Below are positions 8,583 to 14,968 of a DNA stretch of 33,693 nt, in pieces. Positions within the stretch are counted from its first letter, which is position 1; each line of letters opens with the position of its first letter. The position numbers and the translations under genes were made by a program. Origin of the DNA: Flavobacteriales bacterium (GTDB lineage Bacteria > Bacteroidota > Bacteroidia > Flavobacteriales > Flavobacteriaceae); assembly GCA_024643405.1 (NCBI GenBank), contig JAHENA010000024.1, positions 1 through 33,693 on the forward strand, in the 5' to 3' direction. The notes beneath the pieces were generated by a model. That model was given only the letters and a program-made list of their open reading frames with translations. It searched no databases and was not told where the DNA came from.

Positions 8583-9239
8583 ATGCTAACTACTGAAGAT
8601 CAAATAACCAAAACAATAGTATTTGTAAAAGAACAATTAGCAAATGCCGAAGGTGGGCATGATTGGTTTCATATTGAGCGTGTCTTTAACAACACGTTAC
8701 TTATTTCAAAAACAGAGGAGGTTGACAAATTAGTTGTATCACTTGCTGCTTTACTCCACGATATTGCCGATAGCAAATTTCATAATGGAGATGAAACGAT
8801 TGGACCAAACATAGCGAGGGCTTTTTTGTTTAATCTAAATGTAGATGTAGGGGTTATTGAACATGTTATTCAAATTATTGAAAATATCTCGTTTAAAGGC
8901 GGGAATGTTTTGCAAAAATTTCATTCAAAGGAATTGGAGGTTGTTCAAGATGCAGACAGACTAGACGCTATGGGTGCCATTGGTATTGCGCGTTGCTTTA
9001 ATTACGGCGGTTTTAAAAACCGACAACTTTATAATCCGGATATAAAACCCAATCTTAACATGACTAAAGAAGAATATAAAAGTTCAAAGGGTCCCACCAT
9101 CAATCATTTTTATGAAAAATTATTGCTTTTAAAAGATAGAATGAATACTGATACGGGTAAGCGCATTGCTTCAGACAGACATGCTTTTATGGAATTATAT
9201 TTAAAACAATTTTATAATGAATGGGGTGGCTTGCTATAA
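8583..9239 (+). CDS. HD-domain phosphohydrolase
   Basis: The protein is 218 residues long from the ATG at 8583. An in-frame TTG at 8574 lies inside the terminator T tract and is rejected as the start. HD superfamily metal-binding residues are seen as His in GHDWFHIERV, the HD doublet in LAALLHDIAD, and the C-terminal Asp in VQDADRLDAMGAIGIARCF. This is the pattern of stand-alone YedJ/YpgQ-like hydrolases, some of which act on nucleotides. The protein is cytosolic with no signal peptide. The substrate is not determinable. The gene begins directly after a terminator, with no visible TAnnTTTG box in the remaining space, so how it is transcribed is unclear. Confidence 0.85.
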   Translation: MLTTEDQITKTIVFVKEQLANAEGGHDWFHIERVFNNTLLISKTEEVDKLVVSLAALLHDIADSKFHNGDETIGPNIARAFLFNLNVDVGVIEHVIQIIENISFKGGNVLQKFHSKELEVVQDADRLDAMGAIGIARCFNYGGFKNRQLYNPDIKPNLNMTKEEYKSSKGPTINHFYEKLLLLKDRMNTDTGKRIASDRHAFMELYLKQFYNEWGGLL

Positions 9240-9406
9240 CCAAGACTGATTTAGTTGCTAATCGTTACCTATTATTTATTTTTCTGTTGTAGAAAAAATA
9301 ATAAACCTGTTTTATTTTAACTTAATCTTAACTTCAAATTAATATATTGGTTAATTTAGAATATAAACTCATCAAAATAGATGTGTTTTTCAGAATGTTC
9401 TCATTC

Positions 9407-9414
9407 TATCTTTG
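9407..9414 (+). promoter_or_regulatory. -7 promoter box (TATCTTTG) for the 41-aa gene
   Basis: TATCTTTG is a full match to TAnnTTTG, 28 bases before the ATG at 9442. No good -33 TTG is present. The stretch 9240-9400 before it is AT-rich and holds only a weak AT hairpin (9279-9297), with no gene visible. Confidence 0.5.
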
Positions 9415-9441
9415 CACTGTTGAACGTTTAATAATTTAAAC

Positions 9442-9567
9442 ATGAAAAAGACAATTAAAAAAGAGTATAAAACAGATACGTTAAATTTATTTCAATTGCT
9501 ATTAATCTTATTAATCACATTGCCTCTTATAACTGGAGCCTTGTTATTTTGGTTTAGTATAAAATAA
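9442..9567 (+). CDS. Single-pass membrane microprotein, 41 aa
   Basis: The ORF reads MKKTIKKEYKTDTLNLFQ followed by one hydrophobic segment of about 18 residues (LLLILLITLPLITGALLF) and ends WFSIK. A basic N-terminus before one membrane helix predicts an inner-membrane protein with the N-terminus in the cytosol, or an uncleaved signal. It is framed by a consensus -7 box 28 bases upstream and a strong terminator 46 bases downstream, which is good evidence for a real transcript despite the small size. Function is unknown. Small membrane proteins of this kind often modulate a larger membrane complex, but nothing here shows a partner. Confidence 0.6.
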   Translation: MKKTIKKEYKTDTLNLFQLLLILLITLPLITGALLFWFSIK

Positions 9568-9612
9568 ACAACACTATTTGAAAAAATAATTTAAACTTTA
9601 AAAACACTTATT

Positions 9613-9643
9613 AAATCCTTTATTAATCGTAAAGGATTTTTTT
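9613..9643 (+). terminator. Intrinsic terminator after the 41-aa gene
   Basis: A perfect 10-pair stem (9613-9622 with 9630-9639) with a seven-base loop TTAATCG is followed by TTTT. It also separates this transcript from the convergent 58-aa gene. Confidence 0.8.
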
Positions 9644-9661
9644 ATGTTCATAAAATAATTA

Positions 9662-9838
9662 TTAGTTTTCTAGAGCCACTTCCAATGCAGTCAACTTATA
9701 CTCCAAAATTGATAATTGTTCCCCACTCTGTATTATTTGTTCAACAGATAAGTTATTGCTTGAATTAATAAAATTTACTATCCCATTCATTTTGGTGTTA
9801 TAGTATTTTATTGTTTTTTCAATTTTATCTTTCTCCAT
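9662..9838 (-). CDS. Small coiled, acidic protein of 58 aa downstream of the AraC gene
   Basis: The minus strand encodes a protein beginning MEKDKIEKTIKYYNTKMNGI and ending LSILEYKLTALEVALEN, with no signal peptide, Cys or membrane segment. The composition and heptad-like spacing of Leu and Ile suggest a helical coiled protein. The ATG lies 18 bases downstream of the AraC-type regulator stop on the same strand, so it is probably co-transcribed with it. I do not recognise a family. It might be a small partner or antagonist of the regulator, which is only inference from position. Confidence 0.55.
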   Translation of the reverse strand: MEKDKIEKTIKYYNTKMNGIVNFINSSNNLSVEQIIQSGEQLSILEYKLTALEVALEN

Positions 9839-9856
9839 AACCGATGTTGGTATTGA

Positions 9857-10729
9857 CTACTGTATGATAAGCTTAATTTCCTTTCTATAATTTGAAGCAC
9901 TTTTTCCAGTAATCTCATTAAATTGTTTATTAAAATGAGAAAAGTTATTAAAGCCACATTCAAAACAAATATCTGCGATACTTAACTGACTTTCATTTAA
10001 TAATTTAGTGGCATGAACAACGCGATATTCATTAACCAGTTCTGTAAATGTTTTCCCCGTAGTCTTTTTAAAAAATCGGCAAAATGCAGGCACTGTCATA
10101 CTTACAATATCGGCTATTTCTTCCAAACTTATATGACGCTGAAAATTTTGGTTTACAAATTTGAATATAATATCAATTTTAGAGCTATCCAGAGGTTTTG
10201 TTTCGAAGGCAAATCCATCTGCATTAAGCAAAGAATAATCTTTTGATTCAGCTAGGTCATTCAAGACTTCAAGAAGTTTTAAAATTCTATCAAATCCTTC
10301 AAGTTCAGGTAATTCTTCAATTTTTGGCCCCACAAGTTTTTTTGCTTCAGGTTTAAAAAGAACCCCTTTTTTTGCTCTTTCAAATAAAGAAACAATCCCG
10401 CTCATTTCAGGAATATTAAAGAATCCATCTCCTAAAAAATCAGATTTAAATTGAACAACGGTCTCTGTGCCGTTGGTAGTTAATCTATCCGTAAAACCAT
10501 TATGAGGCAAATTTGACCCTAATAATATAAGCTGGCTATTATTAAAATAAGATAAGTGATTACCAATATGTCGTTTTCCTTTCCCTTTGTTGACATATAC
10601 TAATTCAAGTTCTGGATGGAAATGCCAAAAGGCAAATTTATTTTCCCTTTTTTCAGTATGCTGCTTGACTACCAAAGAACTACCAAAACCAGGGCTAACT
10701 TTTTCAAATGTAGGTTTCTTATTCAGCAT
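9857..10729 (-). CDS. AraC-family transcriptional regulator with N-terminal cupin
   Basis: The 290-residue protein has an N-terminal cupin sensor domain (about residues 20-110, with FWHFHPELELVYVNKGKGKR) and a C-terminal AraC DNA-binding domain (about 190-290) containing two helix-turn-helix units, ISLEEIADIVSMTVPAFCRFF and LSIADICFECGFNNFSHFNK. Cupin-AraC proteins usually sense a small molecule and act on a nearby promoter. The gene diverges from a secreted-protein gene across 200 bases that contain an inverted pair of GACTACATTT sequences, so autoregulation and control of the secreted protein are plausible. The effector is unknown. Confidence 0.88.
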   Translation of the reverse strand: MLNKKPTFEKVSPGFGSSLVVKQHTEKRENKFAFWHFHPELELVYVNKGKGKRHIGNHLSYFNNSQLILLGSNLPHNGFTDRLTTNGTETVVQFKSDFLGDGFFNIPEMSGIVSLFERAKKGVLFKPEAKKLVGPKIEELPELEGFDRILKLLEVLNDLAESKDYSLLNADGFAFETKPLDSSKIDIIFKFVNQNFQRHISLEEIADIVSMTVPAFCRFFKKTTGKTFTELVNEYRVVHATKLLNESQLSIADICFECGFNNFSHFNKQFNEITGKSASNYRKEIKLIIQ

Positions 10730-10769
10730 AAATAATTTTTATACAAATTTACAATTTAAACTCCTGAAA

Positions 10770-10899
10770 AAATGTAGTCTATTAACACAAATGTATGCTA
10801 AATTATCTTAACATTAATTTAACATTGCATTTATTGATAAAATAGCACACATATTGGTCAAGATGGTTGTTTTATTAACTCTTTATGCGGACTACATTT
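10770..10899. repeat. Inverted repeat AAATGTAGTC / GACTACATTT in the divergent region
   Basis: AAATGTAGTC at 10770-10779 and GACTACATTT at 10890-10899 are perfect 10-base inverted copies, 110 bases apart. On each outgoing strand the copy contains TACATTT, a -7-type core. They may be symmetrically placed promoter cores with an extra GAC, or half-sites for the adjacent AraC regulator. Confidence 0.5.
10788..10795 (-). promoter_or_regulatory. Candidate -7 box (TACATTTG) for the AraC gene
   Basis: The minus strand reads TACATTTG, a full consensus match 59 bases upstream of the AraC ATG. A second, weaker TACATTTT lies nearer the gene at 10769-10776, inside the inverted repeat. I cannot decide which is used. 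Confidence 0.35.
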
Positions 10900-10900
10900 G
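10893..10900 (+). promoter_or_regulatory. -7 promoter box (TACATTTG) for the secreted-protein gene
   Basis: TACATTTG matches the consensus and lies 30 bases before the ATG at 10930. TTG at 10867-10869 is 23 bases upstream, at the long end of the accepted -33 spacing. Confidence 0.6.
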
Positions 10901-10929
10901 CATTGTAAATCATTACAAAAAACCAAATC

Positions 10930-11526
10930 ATGAAAAATAAAAAAACAACACTTAGAAAAATGATATTAACAGGAGCAATGTTTATTGCCTTGATTAGTAA
11001 TGCAACGAATGGATTAAATAATGATCCAAAGAGCGATTCAAAAAAAACAACTTTTACATTAAATAATGTTAAACAGGGAAACCAACTAATAATAAAAGAT
11101 TTAAATGGTATCATTCTTTATAAAGAACTGATTAAAAATACCGGAAGCTATTCAAAAGGTTTTGATTTAACTTCATTACCTGATGGATCTTATGTTTTTG
11201 AACTTGAAAAGGATTTTGAAATTAAATCATTCCCTTTTACAGTAACAGCAAAAAAAGTAGAATTCAAAGAAAATGAAACAACTATACACAAACCCTTTGT
11301 TTCTTTCAAAGACAACTACATATATGTGTCTAAACTTGCCCTAAACAATGAGCCATTAGACGTTAAAATATATTATACAGATGGAGCAGGATTAATTTTT
11401 TCTGAAAACATTAAGGACACTAAAGTAATAGAAAAAGTTTATAAACTCGCATTAAAGGCTAAAGGCGACTATAAAATAGTTTTAAGCTCAAATGGCAGAG
11501 AATATTATGAATACTTAACCTTATAA
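10930..11526 (+). CDS. Secreted protein with two beta-sandwich repeats resembling a T9SS-type C-terminal domain
   Basis: The 198-residue product starts with a basic region and signal peptide (LRKMILTGAMFIALISNA). The rest looks like two diverged copies of one fold: the first around residues 52-105 (LIIKDLNGIILYKELIKNT, SLPDGSYVFELEKD), the second around 145-198 (VKIYYTDGAGLIFSENIKD, AKGDYKIVLSSNGREYYEYL). The pattern DxxGxxIxxE ... GxYxxxL is that of the Bacteroidota secretion-tail type sandwich and DUF3244-like proteins, but here it makes up the whole protein with no cargo domain. It is likely periplasmic or surface exposed. It diverges from the AraC gene, which probably regulates it. It has its own promoter and terminator. 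The molecular function is unknown. Confidence 0.75.
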   Translation: MKNKKTTLRKMILTGAMFIALISNATNGLNNDPKSDSKKTTFTLNNVKQGNQLIIKDLNGIILYKELIKNTGSYSKGFDLTSLPDGSYVFELEKDFEIKSFPFTVTAKKVEFKENETTIHKPFVSFKDNYIYVSKLALNNEPLDVKIYYTDGAGLIFSENIKDTKVIEKVYKLALKAKGDYKIVLSSNGREYYEYLTL

Positions 11527-11540
11527 AAGGTTTTACAATA

Positions 11541-11560
11541 TTAGTTAGTTTAGTTTGTTA
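11541..11560 (+). repeat. 20-base motif, copy 1 (upstream of a terminator)
   Basis: TTAGTTAGTTTAGTTTGTTA sits immediately before the terminator stem of the secreted-protein gene. A copy differing at one base lies at 12109-12128, again just before a terminator. Confidence 0.7.
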
Positions 11561-11600
11561 AAAGGTGAGTGTTACTGTTTTAGCCTCACCTTTTATCTTT
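11560..11600 (+). terminator. Intrinsic terminator after the secreted-protein gene
   Basis: A perfect 10-pair stem (AAAAGGTGAG 11560-11569 with CTCACCTTTT 11585-11594), a 15-base loop, then TTTTATCTTT. Confidence 0.8.
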
Positions 11601-11637
11601 TATTAAAATAATCGGCCCAATAAAATAAATAAACTTA

Positions 11638-11937
11638 ATGGAAATATTAATTAACTTTTTTGGCGAAACTTTAATTAAAAAAAATAGCTTCATCTCAAAT
11701 CTTAAAAGCTTTTATGGTCACTGGCAATTTAAAAGAGCCGTCTTAAATATGTTATGGAGTCTTATAAATATTACTTCTTTAATATTTGTAACCAATGTAA
11801 TGATAGCCATTCACTTAGAACTATTATGGCTTGCTTTTGTAATAATATATGCCTCTTTTTATTGGATTATTTCATCCTTATTAATAGAGCGTCTCATTGG
11901 AGATGAAATAGACAACAAAAAGTCTGAACTCATTTAA
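11638..11937 (+). CDS. Small membrane protein with two predicted helices
   Basis: I do not recognise a family. The 99-residue product has a basic, aromatic N-terminal third (KSFYGHWQFKRAVLNM), then two adjacent hydrophobic segments (about residues 43-60, SLINITSLIFVTNVMIAI, and 62-82, LELLWLAFVIIYASFYWII) and a short acidic cytosolic tail. The short turn between them suggests a helical hairpin in the inner membrane with both ends in the cytosol. It lies alone between two terminators. A -7-like TATCTTTT at 11594-11601 overlaps the preceding T tract and could be its promoter. A terminator with the repeated motif is found only 190 bases after the stop, implying a long 3' untranslated region or a separate transcript. 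Confidence 0.6.
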   Translation: MEILINFFGETLIKKNSFISNLKSFYGHWQFKRAVLNMLWSLINITSLIFVTNVMIAIHLELLWLAFVIIYASFYWIISSLLIERLIGDEIDNKKSELI

Positions 11938-12013
11938 TGCGTCACAAAACCTGTGTTATTTTAAACATAATGTATTAGTATCAATTTAAACTAAGTTAAA
12001 ATAACATATAAAT

Positions 12014-12029
12014 ACATCAATATTGATGT
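12014..12029. repeat. Perfect palindrome ACATCAATATTGATGT
   Basis: ACATCAAT joined to ATTGATGT with no spacer makes 16 symmetric bases, preceded by AAAT. It could be a protein-binding site or an RNA hairpin. Confidence 0.5.
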
Positions 12030-12087
12030 TTTAAAAGATATACAACCAAAGTATTTTTACAGAGCATTTTATAGTTGATATAAAAAT

Positions 12088-12107
12088 ACATCAGATACAA
12101 ATGATGT
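12088..12107. repeat. Dyad ACATCA-8-TGATGT
   Basis: The same ACATCA/TGATGT arms as in the palindrome at 12014 recur here with an eight-base centre, and both copies are preceded by AAAT. The shared arms suggest one binding protein or a common RNA fold. Confidence 0.4.
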
Positions 12108-12108
12108 C

Positions 12109-12128
12109 TTAATTAGTTTAGTTTGTTA
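12109..12128 (+). repeat. 20-base motif, copy 2 (upstream of a terminator)
   Basis: TTAATTAGTTTAGTTTGTTA matches the copy at 11541-11560 at 19 of 20 bases. It precedes the next terminator stem by two bases. Confidence 0.7.
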
Positions 12129-12130
12129 GT

Positions 12131-12163
12131 AAAAGTGGGTAGCAATACTCACTTTTGCTTTTT
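12131..12163 (+). terminator. Intrinsic terminator behind the second motif copy
   Basis: A 10-pair stem (12131-12140 with 12147-12156), loop AGCAAT, then TTTTGCTTTTT. The single G-T wobble (12138 with 12149) would be an A-C mismatch in minus-strand RNA, so it is built for rightward transcription, not for the convergent crotonase gene. Confidence 0.75.
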
Positions 12164-12197
12164 GAACAGTTTCCTACTAAAAATTTCTTGAAACCAA

Positions 12198-12980
12198 TTA
12201 ACTTCCAGGAAATTCTGCTTTACGTTTTTGCAAAAAAGCCGTAGTGCCTTCAACAAAATCATCTGTACCAAAACAATTACCAAATTCGCTTATTTCAATT
12301 TCATAACCGTCAACGCCATCCACATAATTGGCATTAATTGCCTTAATTGCTGCAGAAATTGCCACTGATGAATTTCGCGCAATTTTACCAGCAATCTTTT
12401 CGCAAAGTGGGAATAATTCTTCTTGGCTGGTTACATGATTCACTAACCCATATGACAAGGCTTGATTCGCATCAATCATTCCGGCCGTCATAATCATTTC
12501 CATTGCTCGGCCCTTTCCTACTAAATTTGGTAAACGCTGTGTGCCACCATACCCCGGAATCACGCCTAGAGACACTTCTGGTAAGCCCATTTTTGCATTA
12601 TCACTTGCGACTCTAAAATGGCAGGCCATAGCTAATTCTAACCCCCCGCCAAGCGCAAAACCATTAACTGCAGCGATAACAGGCGTTGATAAATTCTCAA
12701 CAAAATCAAACAAAATTTCCTGTCCTTTTGCGGCAAGGCGTTTCCCTTCATTAACACTAAAATTAGCAAATTCACTAATATCAGCACCTGCCACAAAAGC
12801 CTTTTCACCACTACCAGTTATAATAATCACCTTGATGTCTTTATCCTCTTCTGCTTCTTTAAAGGCTTCATGTAATTCTTCAATAGTTTCTTTATTTAAA
12901 GCATTTAACTTGTTAGGACGATTAATAGTAATAACGCAGATGCTATTAATGATTTCTGATAAAATGTTGTTGTAACTCAT
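12198..12980 (-). CDS. Enoyl-CoA hydratase/isomerase (crotonase) family protein
   Basis: The 260-residue cytosolic enzyme has the crotonase fold. The oxyanion-hole segment is AFVAGADISEF and the second is GFALGGGLELAMAC. Both catalytic Glu of true enoyl-CoA hydratases are present, Glu115 (GGGLELA) and Glu135 (GLPEVSLGVIPGYGGTQR), 20 residues apart as in rat mitochondrial hydratase, so hydration of trans-2-enoyl-CoA is more likely than isomerase-only activity. It probably acts in fatty acid beta-oxidation or a CoA-ester catabolic route. It lies 24 bases after the small secreted-protein gene on the same strand, at the end of a long leftward series. The chain-length preference is not visible. 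Confidence 0.9.
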   Translation of the reverse strand: MSYNNILSEIINSICVITINRPNKLNALNKETIEELHEAFKEAEEDKDIKVIIITGSGEKAFVAGADISEFANFSVNEGKRLAAKGQEILFDFVENLSTPVIAAVNGFALGGGLELAMACHFRVASDNAKMGLPEVSLGVIPGYGGTQRLPNLVGKGRAMEMIMTAGMIDANQALSYGLVNHVTSQEELFPLCEKIAGKIARNSSVAISAAIKAINANYVDGVDGYEIEISEFGNCFGTDDFVEGTTAFLQKRKAEFPGS

Positions 12981-13004
12981 GATATATTAATGTTTTCTAA
13001 ATTT

Positions 13005-13421
13005 TCATTCTTGAACTAATTCTAATCCTTTAATATGACTAGATTCATAAAATAGTAAGGCTGTTTTTACAACTTTATCTGATGTATCTCTAGGCGATTT
13101 TGTTATATATCTTGCTTTGGAATTATTCAAATTTACAGTGTATTGTCCATTCACATTATCTCCTACTTTAGAAAATAAAATGACAGTCTTTCCTTCAAAA
13201 ATCCAAGTTCCTTTACCATAAAAATTTTCTTCCTTATTCGGCTTTGAAATAGCAGAAAGATCTCTTAAAAAATGATATAAAAATGTACCATCTGGATGTA
13301 ATGACAGTGTCCATTTTATCTTTGTGCCATCATTATTAATAGGTTCTTTTACATATACTCCAGATTGTGCAAACATATTGATACATATAAAAAACCCTAA
13401 AATAAAAAACATCTGTTTCAT
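13005..13421 (-). CDS. Small secreted protein of unknown function
   Basis: The 138-residue product has a clean signal peptide (MKQMFFILGFFICINMFAQ) with cleavage expected after AQ. The mature domain of about 119 residues is rich in beta-strand patterns (KIKWTLSLHPDGTFLYHF, GKGTWIFEGKTVILFSK), like small lipocalin-type or NlpE-like barrels, but I cannot assign a family. No Cys is in the mature part. It is six bases downstream of the histidine kinase gene and 24 bases upstream of the crotonase gene, so all three are likely co-transcribed. A periplasmic accessory to the kinase sensor is possible but unproven. Confidence 0.7.
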   Translation of the reverse strand: MKQMFFILGFFICINMFAQSGVYVKEPINNDGTKIKWTLSLHPDGTFLYHFLRDLSAISKPNKEENFYGKGTWIFEGKTVILFSKVGDNVNGQYTVNLNNSKARYITKSPRDTSDKVVKTALLFYESSHIKGLELVQE

Positions 13422-13427
13422 TGTTAT

Positions 13428-14882
13428 TTAGTTTTCTTTAGGAATAGTCACTTTAAATGCAGTTCCCTTATTGCGTTCTGACTCAAATGTTATGGTTCCT
13501 TTATGCATTTCAACTATATTTTTTACCATCGCAAGACCCAGTCCCATACCACTTGTTTTGGTAGTAAATTTGGGTTCAAATACTTTCATTTTATTTTCTT
13601 CTAAAACACCTGCGCCATTATCAGAAACGGTAATAATCACTTGTTCGTTTTCAGTTTTTACATTCACTTTTATTTTAGGTTCTCTGTTATTTGGTATTGC
13701 CTGAATCCCATTTTTCACCAAATTAGTCACGACCCTTATCAATTGTGTTCTATCAAATTTTGCAATAATCACTTCAGAATCAGATGAAAACTCAATATAT
13801 TCTTCATTAAAAATATCTAAAGCCAGTTTTACAATTTTAACAACATTCAACGTTTCATTTTGCTGTGCTGGCATTTTTGCAAAGTTTGAAAATGCAGAAG
13901 CAATGGAACTCATGGTATCAATTTGCTGAATCAATGTTTTGCTATATTCATCTACTTTTTTATGAATGTTTTCATCTGTAGGATCAAATTTTCGTTGAAA
14001 ATTCTGAACTGTTAAACGCATTGGAGTTAAGGGGTTTTTGATTTCATGTGCCACCTGTTTTGCCATTTCTCTCCACGCTTGTTCTCTTTCGGAAGTTGCC
14101 AGTTTTACTGCACTTTCTTCAAGTTCATCAATCATACTATTATATGAATTGACCAACACATTAATCTCCTCACTGGTGTCTCCAATTTCTATTTTTTCAT
14201 TACTCTTTTCTAAGCGTGTGGTATTGATTTTATCACTAATGGTTTTTAATGATTTTGTAATGTATTTTGATAAAAGAAAAGCAATAACAACCGCCATAAG
14301 TAAGACAAAAGAATAAGCATATAACAGCCTTAATAAAAACTCATTTAACTCTTTAGAAAGAAATTCATCATTCTCTAAATAAGGCAAATTTAATATGGCT
14401 AAAGGTTTAGATTTTTGGTCTGTTATATAAGAATATGAGGATTGAAAGGTTTCGCCATTTTCCTGGCTTTTTTCAATGTAATGATGTTGGGCAGTATTTG
14501 ATAATTCATTTAATATTTCGGTTCTAATACAAACCTGCATAGTATCCAAAGTAAAGGTTGCTCTTGACGTTTTTAATAATGTTCCGTCAAGATCATATAG
14601 ATTTAATTGAAGCGAATGTACCTCAGCAATTTTATAAATTTCATCTTTGAAAATTAAAGGAATTTCCTTAGTGGTTATAGGATAAGAGGTTTCTTTTAAA
14701 ACAAAATTAATATGGCTTTGAATGGCTTTTTCTTTTCTTTCAAGCCTTTGTTGATGATAGTCCTTTGTCTCTTCTTTATATTGGTAGATTGCCACAGAAG
14801 CAATTAAAACAGAAGCCATTAGTACCAACAGTATCATCCCAATAAAAATACGGGTACGTAAAGACAACCTTTTTAAATTCAT
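13428..14882 (-). CDS. Membrane sensor histidine kinase, NtrY-like
   Basis: The 484-residue protein has a first membrane helix (about 11-33), a periplasmic sensor region of about 150 residues, a second helix (about 186-207), a HAMP linker (to about 260), a dimerisation domain with phospho-acceptor His279 in VAHEIKNPLTPMRL, and an ATPase domain with N box (VVTNLVKNGIQAI), G1 box (DNGAGV) and G2 box (SGMGLGLAMVKNI). The H-box sequence is of the NtrY type. No response regulator gene is nearby, so it is an orphan in this window. A 10-base inverted repeat lies just upstream of the start. It heads a probable unit with the small secreted protein and crotonase. The stimulus is unknown. Confidence 0.92.
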   Translation of the reverse strand: MNLKRLSLRTRIFIGMILLVLMASVLIASVAIYQYKEETKDYHQQRLERKEKAIQSHINFVLKETSYPITTKEIPLIFKDEIYKIAEVHSLQLNLYDLDGTLLKTSRATFTLDTMQVCIRTEILNELSNTAQHHYIEKSQENGETFQSSYSYITDQKSKPLAILNLPYLENDEFLSKELNEFLLRLLYAYSFVLLMAVVIAFLLSKYITKSLKTISDKINTTRLEKSNEKIEIGDTSEEINVLVNSYNSMIDELEESAVKLATSEREQAWREMAKQVAHEIKNPLTPMRLTVQNFQRKFDPTDENIHKKVDEYSKTLIQQIDTMSSIASAFSNFAKMPAQQNETLNVVKIVKLALDIFNEEYIEFSSDSEVIIAKFDRTQLIRVVTNLVKNGIQAIPNNREPKIKVNVKTENEQVIITVSDNGAGVLEENKMKVFEPKFTTKTSGMGLGLAMVKNIVEMHKGTITFESERNKGTAFKVTIPKEN

Positions 14883-14897
14883 GCGGTTAAATTATAT

Positions 14898-14937
14898 TTA
14901 ATCAAAACAAATTCAAGTTTCTATTTATTTTGATTAA
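14898..14937. repeat. Inverted repeat TTAATCAAAA / TTTTGATTAA upstream of the kinase gene
   Basis: TTAATCAAAA (14898-14907) and TTTTGATTAA (14928-14937) are perfect inverted copies with a 20-base centre, starting 16 bases from the kinase ATG. It could be an operator or, in RNA, a weak hairpin in the leader. It lacks the GC and T tract of a good terminator for hemJ. Confidence 0.45.
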
Positions 14938-14968
14938 TAAATATAGCAATAATTGAACCAATCCTTTT

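Larger units (their letters stand above)
11938..12108 (+). other. Non-coding stretch, possible small RNA or long 3' UTR
   Basis: No open frame of useful length exists here on either strand. The stretch holds a perfect 16-base palindrome (12014-12029) and a related dyad (12088-12107), and is followed by the repeated motif and a terminator oriented rightward. No full TAnnTTTG box is seen on the plus strand, so a private promoter is not proven. Confidence 0.35.

Noticed and set aside
9279-9297. Small hairpin TTTTTCT-GTTGT-AGAAAAA after the HD gene
   Set aside because: It is only seven AT-rich pairs with no T tract, so I do not call it a terminator.
10875-11114. 79-aa hydrophobic open frame on the minus strand
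   Set aside because: It overlaps the secreted-protein gene and its promoter. The hydrophobicity arises from the complement of Lys- and Asn-rich codons.
12541-12975. 144-aa open frame antisense to the crotonase gene
   Set aside because: The crotonase frame has both catalytic Glu and normal length. The opposite frame is a low-complexity shadow.
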